Positions 39,801-48,716 of a DNA stretch of 64,000 bases are shown piece after piece. Both the position numbers and the translations under genes were made by a program. This DNA comes from Roseovarius atlanticus (lineage in GTDB: Bacteria > Pseudomonadota > Alphaproteobacteria > Rhodobacterales > Rhodobacteraceae), in assembly GCF_001441615.1 (NCBI RefSeq), contig NZ_LAXJ01000002.1, positions 124,001-188,000 of the forward strand. The letters run 5' to 3'. The notes beneath the pieces are model-generated. The model was given only the letters and a program-made list of their open reading frames with translations, was not told the DNA's origin and ran no database searches. Within the stretch, counting starts at the first letter, position 1. Every line of letters starts with the position of its first letter.

Positions 39801-41086
39801 CAGCCGCGCCGCCGCACCAGCCAGCCTTCAAGGCGTTCGACGATCCCGTCGCGCAGGCCCTCGTCCTCGATCTCTTCCACAGCCTCGGCCAGAAAGGCCA
39901 GCGTCAGAAGGTCGGTCGCGATGGGCTTGGGCACGCCGCGCGCGCGCAGGTAGAACAGCGCCTCCTCGTCGATCGCGCCCGAGGTCGAGCCGTGCGAGCA
40001 AGCCACGTCGTCGGCATAGATCTCCAGCTCCGGCTTGGCCAGAAACTCGCTATCGCCATCCAGCAGCAGCGATTGGCTGATCTGGTAGCCGTCGGTTTTC
40101 TGCGCGCCTGCCTTCACGAGGATCTTGCCCTGAAAGACGCCGACAGCGCCGTTGCGCAGCACCTTCTTGAACACCTGCCGGCTTTCGCAATTCTCGGCGT
40201 CATGGGTGATAAAGACCGTGTCGTCATGGTGGAAATCACCGTCGCCCACGCAGGCGCCCGCGACATGCGCGATGGCATCGTCGCCGGTCAGCTCGATCAC
40301 GCATTCGTTGCGCGTCAGCACGCCATTGGCGGTCATGGTGAAGGATTTGAAGGCGCTTTCCTGCCCCAGCCGCGCGAAGATATGCGTGACGGCCCGGCGC
40401 TCGTGGTCGCGGCCCTGGGTGCGGACATGGTTGAACGCGGCGGTGTCGGCCACGTCGACCTCCATCACCTTGTTGAACCGCGCGGCGGCGGGGCCGTTTT
40501 CCAGCACGGTCAGTTCGGCACCTGCATCCAGCTTGATGACATGGTGCAGGATCGCGTCGGAAGTCTCGGATTCGTGGTGATAAATCAGGTTGATCGGCTT
40601 CGATGCCTTGCCCGTGACATGGACCAGCACGCCATCGGTGGCGGCCGCCGTGTTCAGCGTCGCCAGGGGGCGTGCCACGGGCGTCTGGCCATTTGTTTCC
40701 AGCGCGCCGTAAAGGTCCTTGGCCCAGTGGATATCTGCCTGCCCGGCCTCGGCCAGACGGTCGATCTTCACGCCTTCCAGGCTCAGGTCGTCGCTGGCGT
40801 CAGCGTCGAACACACCGTCGCGGAACACGATCTTCAGACGCTCGACATCCTCGAACACCTCGGTCTCGTCACTCTCGAATACGGCGGCCTTCGGCGCCTC
40901 GGCGTCGACCAGAGTGTCGGGGCGTGTGAACTTCCAGTATTCATCCCGCGCGTGCGGCAGTCCCGCGGCCCGCAGCCGCGCCAGCGCGTCCTCGCGCGGC
41001 GCTTTCGTCCAGCCCGACGCGTCGGGCAGGCTCAGCGCGGCAAGGCGCGCCTCGGTGGCGTCCTGTTTCGCTTGGGGTAACGCCAT
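39800..41086 (-). CDS. sufD: Fe-S cluster assembly protein SufD
   Basis: A 428-residue SufB/SufD-family scaffold component. The C-terminal block DDVACSHGSTSGAIDEEALF, then YLRARGVP, is the family core, including the conserved HG-TSG. It forms the SufBC2D complex on which clusters are built. ATG 41086 overlaps the sufC stop by one base (TAATG). Length is in the usual range. Confidence 0.95.
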   Translation of the reverse strand: MALPQAKQDATEARLAALSLPDASGWTKAPREDALARLRAAGLPHARDEYWKFTRPDTLVDAEAPKAAVFESDETEVFEDVERLKIVFRDGVFDADASDDLSLEGVKIDRLAEAGQADIHWAKDLYGALETNGQTPVARPLATLNTAAATDGVLVHVTGKASKPINLIYHHESETSDAILHHVIKLDAGAELTVLENGPAAARFNKVMEVDVADTAAFNHVRTQGRDHERRAVTHIFARLGQESAFKSFTMTANGVLTRNECVIELTGDDAIAHVAGACVGDGDFHHDDTVFITHDAENCESRQVFKKVLRNGAVGVFQGKILVKAGAQKTDGYQISQSLLLDGDSEFLAKPELEIYADDVACSHGSTSGAIDEEALFYLRARGVPKPIATDLLTLAFLAEAVEEIEDEGLRDGIVERLEGWLVRRRG

Positions 41087-41841
41087 TACGCCACCTCCGC
41101 CTTGATGTCGGCATACCCGTTCTTCTCGACCTCGAGCGCCAGTTCCGGCCCGCCGGTCTTCACGATCCGGCCATCGGACATGATGTGCACAACGTCGGGT
41201 TTGATGTGGTCCAGCAGGCGCTGATAGTGGGTGATTACCAGGAATCCACGACCTTCTTCGCGCAGCGCGTTCACGCCTTTCGACACCAGCTTCATCGCGT
41301 CCACGTCGAGGCCCGAGTCGGTCTCGTCGAGAATGCACATCTTGGGCTCGAGAATGGCCATTTGCAGGATCTCGTTGCGCTTTTTCTCACCGCCCGAAAA
41401 GCCCACGTTGACCGGACGTTTCAGCATGTCGTTGTCGATCTCCAGCGTGGCGGCCTTTTCGCGCACCAGCTTGAGGAAATCCGCCGCGCTGATCTCGTCC
41501 TGCCCGCGCGCCTTGCGCTGCGCGTTGAGCGCGGTGCGCATGAAGGTCATGTTGCCCACGCCGGGAATCTCGACCGGGTATTGAAACGCCAGGAACAGCC
41601 CCGCCGCGGCGCGCTCTTCTGGCTCCATGTCCAGGATGTCCTCGCCTTCCAGCGTGGCGCTGCCGCCGGTGACCTCATAGCCGTCACGACCCGACAGAAC
41701 ATAGCTGAGCGTCGACTTGCCCGAGCCGTTCGGCCCCATGATCGCGTGCACCTTGCCCGCCTCGACGGTCAGGTCCACACCTTTCAGGATGGTCTTGTCC
41801 TCGTCTTCAAGATCGACCTTCAGGCCCTTGATCTCCAACAT
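41086..41841 (-). CDS. sufC: Fe-S cluster assembly ATPase SufC
   Basis: A 251-residue ABC-type ATPase: Walker A GPNGSGKST (about residues 34-42), ABC signature GFSGGEKKRNEIL, Walker B CILDETDSGLDVDA and the histidine switch VITHYQRLL. SufC powers structural changes of SufBC2D during cluster assembly. ATG 41841 follows an SD GAGAAAG. It couples to sufD through a TAATG overlap. Confidence 0.97.
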   Translation of the reverse strand: MLEIKGLKVDLEDEDKTILKGVDLTVEAGKVHAIMGPNGSGKSTLSYVLSGRDGYEVTGGSATLEGEDILDMEPEERAAAGLFLAFQYPVEIPGVGNMTFMRTALNAQRKARGQDEISAADFLKLVREKAATLEIDNDMLKRPVNVGFSGGEKKRNEILQMAILEPKMCILDETDSGLDVDAMKLVSKGVNALREEGRGFLVITHYQRLLDHIKPDVVHIMSDGRIVKTGGPELALEVEKNGYADIKAEVA

Positions 41842-41870
41842 CTTTCTCTCCTTTTCCTGTCGCTGCCCCC

Positions 41871-42473
41871 TCAGGGGCGCAGCATCATCTCGATCACGTT
41901 CAACAGCTCGCTTTGCGGCAGGGTCAGCGGTTCCACCTCGAACCCCGCCATGCGCCCCGTCATCCTTGGGGCGCCAATGAATTTCTCGATCCCGTGGTAC
42001 TGCTTGCGCCGCTTGTAGTCGTCGACGAACAGCTGCACGGGCCGCTCGGTGCGCAGCGCCGTGGCCAGCGCGCAGCCCGTGCGGAACCGACCATCTACCA
42101 GCACCACGTCGGGCTGGCGGAACTCGGGCAGGTCCCAGACCTCCAGCGGATAGCGCGGATAGCGCATGTACTGCTCCGCGGCGGTCGGATATCCCCACTC
42201 TTTCGTCGGGCCGATGTCGGACCAGATCACATCCACCTCGGTGCCTTTGGCGGGCGCGTTCTCGTCGAACCAGCCGCGCATCATCAGCGCCCAGTCCTTG
42301 TCGCTCTCCACCGAAAAGACCCGCTTGCCCGGCATCTCGCCCGCCATCACGGTCGATCCGCCAGATCCGTATTCCAGGATCACGTCGGCACCCGCGTAGG
42401 CCGCGCGCAGCACCTCCGCCTCGGCCTCCGGCAGGGTCAGCTCGGGCCGCGATATGGTGGCGGTGGGGGTCAT
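41871..42473 (-). CDS. Methyltransferase-like protein of unknown role, 200 aa
   Basis: A 200-residue alpha/beta protein. DVILEYGSGGSTVMAGEMPG looks like a glycine-rich nucleotide or SAM-binding loop, and PDVVLVDGRFRTGCALATAL like a Rossmann strand with acidic residues. It therefore resembles SAM-dependent methyltransferases of the FkbM/class I type, but I cannot name a substrate. It sits between the YbjQ gene and sufC in the suf operon, with 1- and 29-base gaps, and is a usual lodger there in roseobacters. Confidence 0.65.
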   Translation of the reverse strand: MTPTATISRPELTLPEAEAEVLRAAYAGADVILEYGSGGSTVMAGEMPGKRVFSVESDKDWALMMRGWFDENAPAKGTEVDVIWSDIGPTKEWGYPTAAEQYMRYPRYPLEVWDLPEFRQPDVVLVDGRFRTGCALATALRTERPVQLFVDDYKRRKQYHGIEKFIGAPRMTGRMAGFEVEPLTLPQSELLNVIEMMLRP

Positions 42474-42474
42474 G

Positions 42475-42789
42475 TCAGTCCAGCACCACCGCCGTCCCGC
42501 TGGCCGAAACCATCAGCATGGACTCCGCCACAACTTCGTAATCCAGATCGACGCCGACCACGGCCGTCGCTCCCATTGCCTTGGCGCGCTCTTCCAGCTC
42601 GCGCATGGCGGTGTCGCGGGCATCCTGCAACTTCGACTCATATGCGCCGGAGCGACCGCCGACGATATCGGTAACCTGCGCAAAGAAATCACGGATGACG
42701 TTCGCCCCCATGATCGCCTCGCCCACCACGATGCCGCGATAGTCGATGATCTTGCGCCCTTCGATGCTTTGCGTGGTCGTGATGATCAT
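42475..42789 (-). CDS. YbjQ family protein (UPF0145/heavy-metal-binding domain), 104 aa
   Basis: [20 protein letters not shown], then [20 protein letters not shown] and the GGRSGAYE block, are diagnostic of the YbjQ family, small proteins that form pentamers. Function unknown. ATG 42789 overlaps the stop of the preceding gene (ATGA). It is part of the suf operon by position. Confidence 0.88.
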   Translation of the reverse strand: MIITTTQSIEGRKIIDYRGIVVGEAIMGANVIRDFFAQVTDIVGGRSGAYESKLQDARDTAMRELEERAKAMGATAVVGVDLDYEVVAESMLMVSASGTAVVLD

Positions 42790-43139
42790 GGTTTCTCGTC
42801 CCACCTTTCGAATTCTCCGTTTTCTCTTGCGGCCCGGATCTTAGCCTGAAGCGCGCGCTCGCGTTCCTGCGCCATGTCGGAGGCATGCTCGGACCTGCGC
42901 ATCTGGTCCACTCGTTTCAACTTCTCATCGATGGCGATAGCCAGACCGAGACCGAGAACGCCTCCAAGGATCGTGCCAACCCATAGCCAGGTCGGGAAAA
43001 CGAGACCTGTGAGCAGCCCGCCTGCGACCCCGCCGAGCACAGCATAAAACACCAGGCGGCGCAGCGAATTACGTTCCGCCAGTTGTTCCGACGTCTGCCC
43101 TTGCCGGGCATGACGTTCTATGTGGCTCTGTCTGCGCAT
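42786..43139 (-). CDS. Small membrane protein, 117 aa
   Basis: Basic N terminus ([20 protein letters not shown]), then two hydrophobic segments ([20 protein letters not shown] and [19 protein letters not shown]), then a charged helix. No recognised family. Lies 12 bases past sufB and overlaps ybjQ by 4 bases, so it is co-translated within the suf operon. Confidence 0.7.
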   Translation of the reverse strand: MRRQSHIERHARQGQTSEQLAERNSLRRLVFYAVLGGVAGGLLTGLVFPTWLWVGTILGGVLGLGLAIAIDEKLKRVDQMRRSEHASDMAQERERALQAKIRAARENGEFERWDEKP

Positions 43140-43151
43140 AAGCTACGGTCG

Positions 43152-44672
43152 TTACCCCACGGACCCTTCCAGCGAAATCGCCACAAGCTGCTGCGCCTCC
43201 ATGGCGAACTCCATCGGCAGGGCCTGAAGCACGTCCTTGCAGAAGCCGTTCACCACCAGCGCCACGGCCTCTTCCTCGTCCATGCCGCGCTGACGGCAAT
43301 AGAAAAGCTGGTCGTCATCGACCTTGGACGTGGTCGCCTCGTGCTCCACCCGGCTCGAGTTGTTCTTGACCTCGATGTAAGGCACCGTGTGCGCACCGCA
43401 TTCCGAGCCGATCAGCAGGCTGTCGCATTGCGTGTAGTTGCGGCTGTCCTTGGCCTTGGGATGCATCGAGACAAGCCCGCGATAGGTGTTCTGCGCGTGC
43501 CCCGCGCTGATGCCCTTGGATACGATCCGGCTCTTGGTGTTCTTGCCCAGATGGATCATCTTCGTGCCGGTGTCGGCCTGCTGCCAGTTGTTGGTGATGG
43601 CGATGGAATAGAACTCGCCCTGGCTTTCGTTGCCGCGCAGGATGCAGCTGGGATATTTCCACGTAACGGCAGAGCCGGTTTCCACCTGCGTCCACATCAC
43701 CTTGGCCCGGTCGCCCCGGCAATCGGCGCGCTTGGTGACGAAGTTGTAGATGCCGCCCTTGCCGTTCTCGTCGCCGGGGAACCAGTTCTGAACGGTCGAA
43801 TACTTCACCTCGGCGTCTTCCTCGACGACGATCTCGACGACCGCGGCGTGCAGCTGTGACGTATCACGCTGCGGCGCGGTGCAGCCTTCCAGATAGCTGA
43901 CGTAAGAGCCCTTGTCGGCGATGATCAGCGTCCGCTCGAACTGACCGGTGTTCTCGGCGTTGATGCGGAAATAGGTGCTCAGCTCCATGGGGCAGCGCAC
44001 GCCCGGCGGCACGTAGACGAATGACCCGTCCGAGAACACGGCGGAGTTCAGCGTCGCGTAGAAGTTGTCGTTCACCGGAACGACGCTGCCGAGGTATTTC
44101 TTCACCAGCTCGGGATGCTCCCGGATCGCCTCGGAAATCGAGCAGAAGATCACGCCCGCCTTCTTCAGCTCTGCCTGAAATGTCGTCCCGACAGACACGG
44201 AGTCGAACACCGCGTCCACGGCCACCTTGCGGCCCTCGGCGGGCGCTTCCTCGGCGCCCTCGACCCCGGCCAGGATCATCTGTTCCTTCAGCGGGATGCC
44301 CAGCTTTTCGTAGGTCTCCAGCAGCTTGGGGTCGACCTCGTCCAGCGATTTGGGCTTTTGCTCCATGCTCTTGGGGCGGGCATAGTAATACTGGTTCTGA
44401 AAGTCGATCTCGGGATAGTCGACCATGGCCCAGTCCGGCTCTTTCTTCTGCAGCCAGCGAGCATAGGCCTCGAGCCGCCACTCGGTCATCCACTCGGGCT
44501 CTTCGTTCTTTTCCGAGATCAGCTTGACGATGTCTTCCGTCAGGCCCTTGGGCGCGTAATCCATCTCGATATCGGTGTTCCAGCCGTATTTGTACGTGCT
44601 GATGTCGCGCACCGCATCGACGGTCTCCTTGTCGACGCCTTCTTTGACCTGTGTCTCATCCAGTGCCGCCAT
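43152..44672 (-). CDS. sufB: Fe-S cluster assembly protein SufB
   Basis: A 506-residue scaffold protein. [40 protein letters not shown] and ARGVPK-like [20 protein letters not shown] blocks are typical of SufB, which receives sulfur from the SufS pathway and forms the nascent cluster with SufC and SufD. SD GAGGTGG precedes the ATG. First assembly-complex gene after the NifS-like desulfurase. Confidence 0.97.
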   Translation of the reverse strand: MAALDETQVKEGVDKETVDAVRDISTYKYGWNTDIEMDYAPKGLTEDIVKLISEKNEEPEWMTEWRLEAYARWLQKKEPDWAMVDYPEIDFQNQYYYARPKSMEQKPKSLDEVDPKLLETYEKLGIPLKEQMILAGVEGAEEAPAEGRKVAVDAVFDSVSVGTTFQAELKKAGVIFCSISEAIREHPELVKKYLGSVVPVNDNFYATLNSAVFSDGSFVYVPPGVRCPMELSTYFRINAENTGQFERTLIIADKGSYVSYLEGCTAPQRDTSQLHAAVVEIVVEEDAEVKYSTVQNWFPGDENGKGGIYNFVTKRADCRGDRAKVMWTQVETGSAVTWKYPSCILRGNESQGEFYSIAITNNWQQADTGTKMIHLGKNTKSRIVSKGISAGHAQNTYRGLVSMHPKAKDSRNYTQCDSLLIGSECGAHTVPYIEVKNNSSRVEHEATTSKVDDDQLFYCRQRGMDEEEAVALVVNGFCKDVLQALPMEFAMEAQQLVAISLEGSVG

Positions 44673-44696
44673 TGGGCCACCTCCTCGGTTTATCTC

Positions 44697-45716
44697 TCAC
44701 GCCGCGCGGGCGCGGAATTTTTCGTGTTGCCTGGCCCAGGCTTGCGCAAAGGCCACAACGTCGTCTTCGCTCGTGTCGGGCCCCAGCGAGACCCGGACGG
44801 CGCTGGCCGCCTGAACCTCGTCGAACCCCATCGCCGCCAGCACGCGGCTTGCCTTGACCTTGCCGCTGGAACAGGCCGAGCCGGCCGAAATGGCAAACCC
44901 CGCAAGGTCCATCGCCATCACCTGCGTCTCACCCTTCCAGCCGGGCGTGATGAAGCAGGACGTGTTCGGCAGCCGATCTTCGGATTTCCCGACAAAAATA
45001 GTCGCTGGGGCGGATTCCTCAATAGCGTTTTCTAGAATCCTTCTAAGTTTTTTCACCCGGTCCCACGCGCCATCGGCCAGATCGCGCTGCGCAGCCTCCG
45101 CCGCCGCACCGAAGCCTGCGATGCCGATGATGTTCTCCGTGCCCGACCGGCGGCCCATCTCCTGCCCGCCGCCAAGGCTGAGCGCCAGAATGTCCACGCC
45201 CTGTTTCACGATCAGTGCGCCAATGCCCTTGGGCCCGCCCAGCTTGTGCGCCGACATCACGGCCATGTCCGCCCCCGACCAGGCAAAGGAAAACGGCAGG
45301 CGGCCCACCGCCTGCGTGATATCCAGAAGCAGCAGTCCCTCGCCGGTCCCGGGCTGCGTCACGATCCCCGTCTCGGAATTGGCCAGCCCCATGGCGCGAA
45401 TCTCAGGCCCATCTTCACCCGGCGCCTGATGCGCCCAAAGCGCGTCATGCGCGGTCGCCTGCACCTCGACGGTGCCAAACCCCGACAGCACACTGGCCGC
45501 CTCGGTCGCGCCAGAGGTGAACACCACCTCCTGCGGCGTGCAGCCCACGGCCGCCGCAACCTGCCCCCGCGCTCGCTCCACCAGAGCCTTGGCCGCCCGC
45601 CCCTCGCCATGCACCGAGGACGGGTTGCCGACCACATCCATCGCCGCGACCATCGCCTCCCGCGCCTCGGGCCGCAAAGGCGCCGTCGCGTTGTAATCGA
45701 GGTAGACCCGGCTCAC
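44697..45716 (-). CDS. Cysteine desulfurase, NifS/IscS-like, 339 aa
   Basis: A class I-type desulfurase: VYLDYNATAPLRPEAREAM at the N terminus, PLP lysine in MSAHKLGGPKGIGALIV, and catalytic-cysteine loop GSACSSGKVKASRVL. GTG 45716 is chosen because it places the conserved N terminus at residue 1; longer frames upstream are not conserved-looking. At 339 residues it is shorter than IscS. As second gene of the iscR-suf operon it may supply sulfur alongside SufS. Two desulfurases in one suf operon are common in Rhodobacteraceae. Confidence 0.9.
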   Translation of the reverse strand: MSRVYLDYNATAPLRPEAREAMVAAMDVVGNPSSVHGEGRAAKALVERARGQVAAAVGCTPQEVVFTSGATEAASVLSGFGTVEVQATAHDALWAHQAPGEDGPEIRAMGLANSETGIVTQPGTGEGLLLLDITQAVGRLPFSFAWSGADMAVMSAHKLGGPKGIGALIVKQGVDILALSLGGGQEMGRRSGTENIIGIAGFGAAAEAAQRDLADGAWDRVKKLRRILENAIEESAPATIFVGKSEDRLPNTSCFITPGWKGETQVMAMDLAGFAISAGSACSSGKVKASRVLAAMGFDEVQAASAVRVSLGPDTSEDDVVAFAQAWARQHEKFRARAA

Positions 45717-45843
45717 ACAGCCCCCCTTTTCCTCTGGCCATAAATATCCCGGGGGTCGTCGAAACAGCGTTTCGACGTTGGGGGCAGAGCCCCCGCCTGC
45801 CGCGACGCCGAAGGCGGCGCAAAACCTGTCGCCGCAGGCGTCC

Positions 45844-46305
45844 TCATTCCTCGTCCACCACGGCAAACAGCGACGGCACGGCCGGACACGGCGCCAGCGA
45901 ATTGCCCACGATGTCACTCAGCCGGGTCTGGTGCAGGAACACGTAGACCTGCGCGCTCAGACCTTCCCACAGCCGGTTGGTCATGCTCTGCGCCCGCGAC
46001 CCGCTGGTCGCTCCCGAGGCCCCCGCGCCCTTGTGCATCGCATCAATGGTCTCGTCCACCGCGGCCAGGATATCCACCGCGCGGATCTCGGACGCGGGCC
46101 GCGCCAGCTTGTAGCCTCCGCCCGGCCCGCGCACCGAACTCACCAGTTCGGCCCGCCGCAGCTTGACGAAGAGCTGTTCCAGGTAGGGCAGCGAGATGCT
46201 CTGCCGCGCCGAGATATCGCTCAGCGTGACCAACCCGTCCTTTTGCTGCAACGCGATATCGACCAGCGCGACCATCGCGTAACGCCCCTTGGTGCTGAGT
46301 TTCAT
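45844..46305 (-). CDS. iscR: Rrf2 family regulator IscR, single-cysteine type
   Basis: A 153-residue Rrf2 regulator (MKLSTKGRYAMVALVDIALQ; RRAELVSSVRGPGGGYKLAR; EIRAVDILAAVDE). E. coli IscR binds its cluster through three cysteines and one histidine; here the only cysteine in the whole protein is in LAPCPAVPSL near the C terminus. That matches what is reported for Rhodobacter sphaeroides IscR, which binds an Fe-S cluster with one cysteine and represses iron-sulfur genes. First gene of the suf operon and its likely regulator. ATG 46305 chosen by the family N terminus. Confidence 0.92.
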   Translation of the reverse strand: MKLSTKGRYAMVALVDIALQQKDGLVTLSDISARQSISLPYLEQLFVKLRRAELVSSVRGPGGGYKLARPASEIRAVDILAAVDETIDAMHKGAGASGATSGSRAQSMTNRLWEGLSAQVYVFLHQTRLSDIVGNSLAPCPAVPSLFAVVDEE

Positions 46306-46416
46306 CGCTCTCCCCCGCAAAATACCGGCGCATCAGCGGTTTGGCGGGCGGGGAAATGATTGACCTTGCCCGATCAACCCCCTATCTCGCGTGAAGCCGC
46401 AGAATCCATTCGGTCG

Positions 46417-46433
46417 TTTAGAATAGTTCTAAG
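46417..46433. promoter_or_regulatory. Irr box (iron control element) upstream of iscR-suf
   Basis: TTTAGAATAGTTCTAAG is an inverted repeat TTAGAA-TAG-TTCTAA and matches the alphaproteobacterial Irr/ICE consensus as I recall it (TTTAGAA-N3-TTCTAAA) in 13 of 14 defined positions. It lies 112 bases before iscR and 56 before the divergent hydrolase gene. Irr binding here would tie suf expression to iron and haem status. Confidence 0.75.
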
Positions 46434-46488
46434 GTGCTTGATCAATTCCGTCAAGAATTGACCGGCGCCGAAATGCAAGGGGATCCTC

Positions 46489-47142
46489 ATGCCCGAGGTC
46501 ATCTTTCCCGGCCCCGAGGGCCGCCTGGAAGGCCGCTACCACCCGCAACGAGAGCGCGACGCGCCCATCGCCATCATCCTGCACCCGCACCCGCAGTTCG
46601 GGGGCACGATGAACAACAAGGTGGTCTACAACCTGCACTACGCGTTCCACAAGCTGGGCTTCACCGTCCTGCGCTTCAACTTCCGTGGCGTGGGTCGCAG
46701 CCAGGGCGAGTACGACCAGGGCGTGGGCGAGCTTTCCGATGCCGCCTCGGCGCTCGACTACCTGCAGTCGATGAACGCCAACTCGAAACATTGCTGGGTC
46801 GCGGGCTTTTCCTTCGGCGCGTGGATCGGGATGCAGCTTCTGATGCGCCGCCCCGAGATCACCGGCTTTGTCTCGGTCTCGCCGCCCGCCAACATGTACG
46901 ACTTCTCGTTCCTGGCCCCCTGCCCGTCCTCTGGCCTGATCATCAACGGCAGCGCCGACCGCGTCGCGCCGCCCGCCGATACTCAGGCCCTCGTGGGCAA
47001 GCTGCACGAACAGCAGGGCATCACCATCACCCACGAACAGATCGAGGGCTCGGGCCACTTCTTTGAAGAGCCGCATATGGAGACGATGATCGGCACCGTC
47101 AGCGATTACGTCAAACGCCGCCTCACCGAGACCACGAGGTAA
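46489..47142 (+). CDS. Alpha/beta hydrolase, 217 aa
   Basis: Compact alpha/beta hydrolase: RFNFRGVGRSQGEYDQG near residues 62-78 (oxyanion region), nucleophile elbow VAGFSFGAWIGMQL (GxSxG with Ser near 106), GSADRVAPP for the acid and EGSGHFF for the histidine. The family is often annotated as a dienelactone-hydrolase-like or CocE-like protein of unknown substrate. Divergent from the iscR-suf operon and followed after 6 bases by a small conserved gene. Confidence 0.85.
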   Translation: MPEVIFPGPEGRLEGRYHPQRERDAPIAIILHPHPQFGGTMNNKVVYNLHYAFHKLGFTVLRFNFRGVGRSQGEYDQGVGELSDAASALDYLQSMNANSKHCWVAGFSFGAWIGMQLLMRRPEITGFVSVSPPANMYDFSFLAPCPSSGLIINGSADRVAPPADTQALVGKLHEQQGITITHEQIEGSGHFFEEPHMETMIGTVSDYVKRRLTETTR

Positions 47143-47148
47143 CGGCTC

Positions 47149-47412
47149 ATGGGCGTGACCGAGGATCTGGCCGACGAACTGGCGCTGAAGGTCATCAAGT
47201 ACGTGGACGCCTCGGGCGATGACGGCGTTATTTCCGAAATCGTCGGCATCCTCGGCGCCACGTCCCAATCCGCCGAAGAGGCGTTCCTGACCTCGATGCG
47301 GGTGCGCCGCGCCAACATGGCGGCGCGCGCGCATCTGCTGAACCGCGTCAAGAAATTTCAGGAAAAGCAGGGCGCGGGGGATACCGCCCCCAAGGATCCG
47401 CCCGAAACCTGA
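47149..47412 (+). CDS. Small conserved hypothetical protein, 87 aa
   Basis: An 87-residue helical protein (MGVTEDLADELALKVIKYVD; SAEEAFLTSMRVRRANMAAR), soluble, with no known motif. Starts 6 bases after the hydrolase stop, so it is co-transcribed. GC-rich codon use supports it as a real chromosomal gene. Confidence 0.65.
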   Translation: MGVTEDLADELALKVIKYVDASGDDGVISEIVGILGATSQSAEEAFLTSMRVRRANMAARAHLLNRVKKFQEKQGAGDTAPKDPPET

Positions 47413-47527
47413 CCGCGATTGCATTTCGCACGGGCGATCCCCGTCACGCGGGCTAGATGCCCGTCAGACCCCGCGCGGCGTAGCCCGTGACAGCCGCGCA
47501 CGAGAACCAAAGCAGGGAGACACCACA

Positions 47528-48502
47528 ATGGCACGCACCATCATCATCGAAGAGTTCGGCGGTCCGGACACCCTCAAGCTGGTCGACCGCGAGGTGGGCG
47601 AGCCTGGCCCCGGCGAGGTGCGCATCGCGCACGTCGCCTGCGGGCTGAATTTCATCGACGTCTACCAGCGCACCGGGCTTTACCCGCTGGAGCTGCCCCA
47701 TGCCCTGGGGATGGAGGCCGCGGGCATCGTCGAGGCGGTGGGCGACGGCGTCACCCACCTGCAAGCGGGCCAGAAGGCCGCCTATGCCGCCACCCCGCCC
47801 GGCGCCTATTCCGAGGCGCGCGTGATGCCCGCGTCGCAGGTCTGCCCCCTGCCCGACGACATCCCGTTCGAGGATGCCGCCTCGATCATGCTGCAGGGCA
47901 TGACGGTGGAATACCTCTTTCACCGGGTCTGGCCGCTGAAAAAGGGCGACACGGTGCTATTCCACGCCGCCGCGGGCGGTGTCGGCCTGCTGGCCTGCCA
48001 ATGGGCCCGGTCCGAGGGCATCACCCTCATTGGCACCGCCGGGACGGACGAGAAATGCAAGATGGCGGTCGATAATGGTGCCAGCGCCTGCATCAACTAC
48101 CGCAGCGAGGATTTCGTGGCCGAGGTCAAGAAACTGACCGACGATAAGGGCGTCGACGTGGTGATGGACGGCGTCGGCAAGGACACGTTCGACCGCTCGC
48201 TCGACTGCCTGAAGCCCTTGGGCATGATGATGTCCTTCGGCAACGCCTCGGGCCCGGTCGAGCCCGTCAGCCTGCTGACCCTGGCGCAGAAAGGCTCGCT
48301 GAAGCTGACGCGCACGACGCTTTTCACCTTCCTCGCCGATCACGAACGCTGCCAGGAAATGGCGCGCCACCTGTTCGAAAAGGTGCAGTCGGGCGACGTG
48401 AAGGTGAATATCGGCCAGACCTGGAAGCTCGAGGAGATCGCCGAGGCGCATCGCGCACTGGAAGCGCGGGAAACCACCGGGTCGACCATCCTCACGCTTT
48501 GA
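47528..48502 (+). CDS. Quinone oxidoreductase (zinc-free MDR family, QorA-like)
   Basis: A 324-residue medium-chain dehydrogenase/reductase: VACGLNFIDVYQRTGLYPL, the NADPH-binding loop FHAAAGGVGLLACQWARSEG and VDVVMDGVGKDTFDRSLDCL. The quinone oxidoreductase branch lacks the catalytic zinc ligands, as here. It reduces quinones by one electron using NADPH, or related enals. SD AGGGAGA precedes the ATG. Confidence 0.9.
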   Translation: MARTIIIEEFGGPDTLKLVDREVGEPGPGEVRIAHVACGLNFIDVYQRTGLYPLELPHALGMEAAGIVEAVGDGVTHLQAGQKAAYAATPPGAYSEARVMPASQVCPLPDDIPFEDAASIMLQGMTVEYLFHRVWPLKKGDTVLFHAAAGGVGLLACQWARSEGITLIGTAGTDEKCKMAVDNGASACINYRSEDFVAEVKKLTDDKGVDVVMDGVGKDTFDRSLDCLKPLGMMMSFGNASGPVEPVSLLTLAQKGSLKLTRTTLFTFLADHERCQEMARHLFEKVQSGDVKVNIGQTWKLEEIAEAHRALEARETTGSTILTL

Positions 48503-48604
48503 TCACGTCTTCGGGAACTTTCCCGCTCCGGGTGCAGTTATCACTCTGCACGCCATAGCGGGCACGCCAATTGTGCCCGCCCGGCAAACCGGAGTAGAAG
48601 ACCC

Positions 48605-48679
48605 ATGAACAACATCATCTATATCGTCGGCCTTATCGTCATCGTCGTTGCCATCCTTTCCTTCATCGGCATCGGGTGA
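48605..48679 (+). CDS. 24-residue membrane microprotein
   Basis: ATG 48605 to TGA 48677-48679. The product is MNNIIYIVGLIVIVVAILSF followed by IGIG, a single transmembrane helix. GGAG lies about 13 bases upstream. I recall near-identical short proteins in other roseobacters, which would support it as a gene. Function unknown. Confidence 0.6.
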   Translation: MNNIIYIVGLIVIVVAILSFIGIG

Positions 48680-48716
48680 ACGAGGCCCCGGGGTCCAACC
48701 TCCAGGGAAGAACTGA

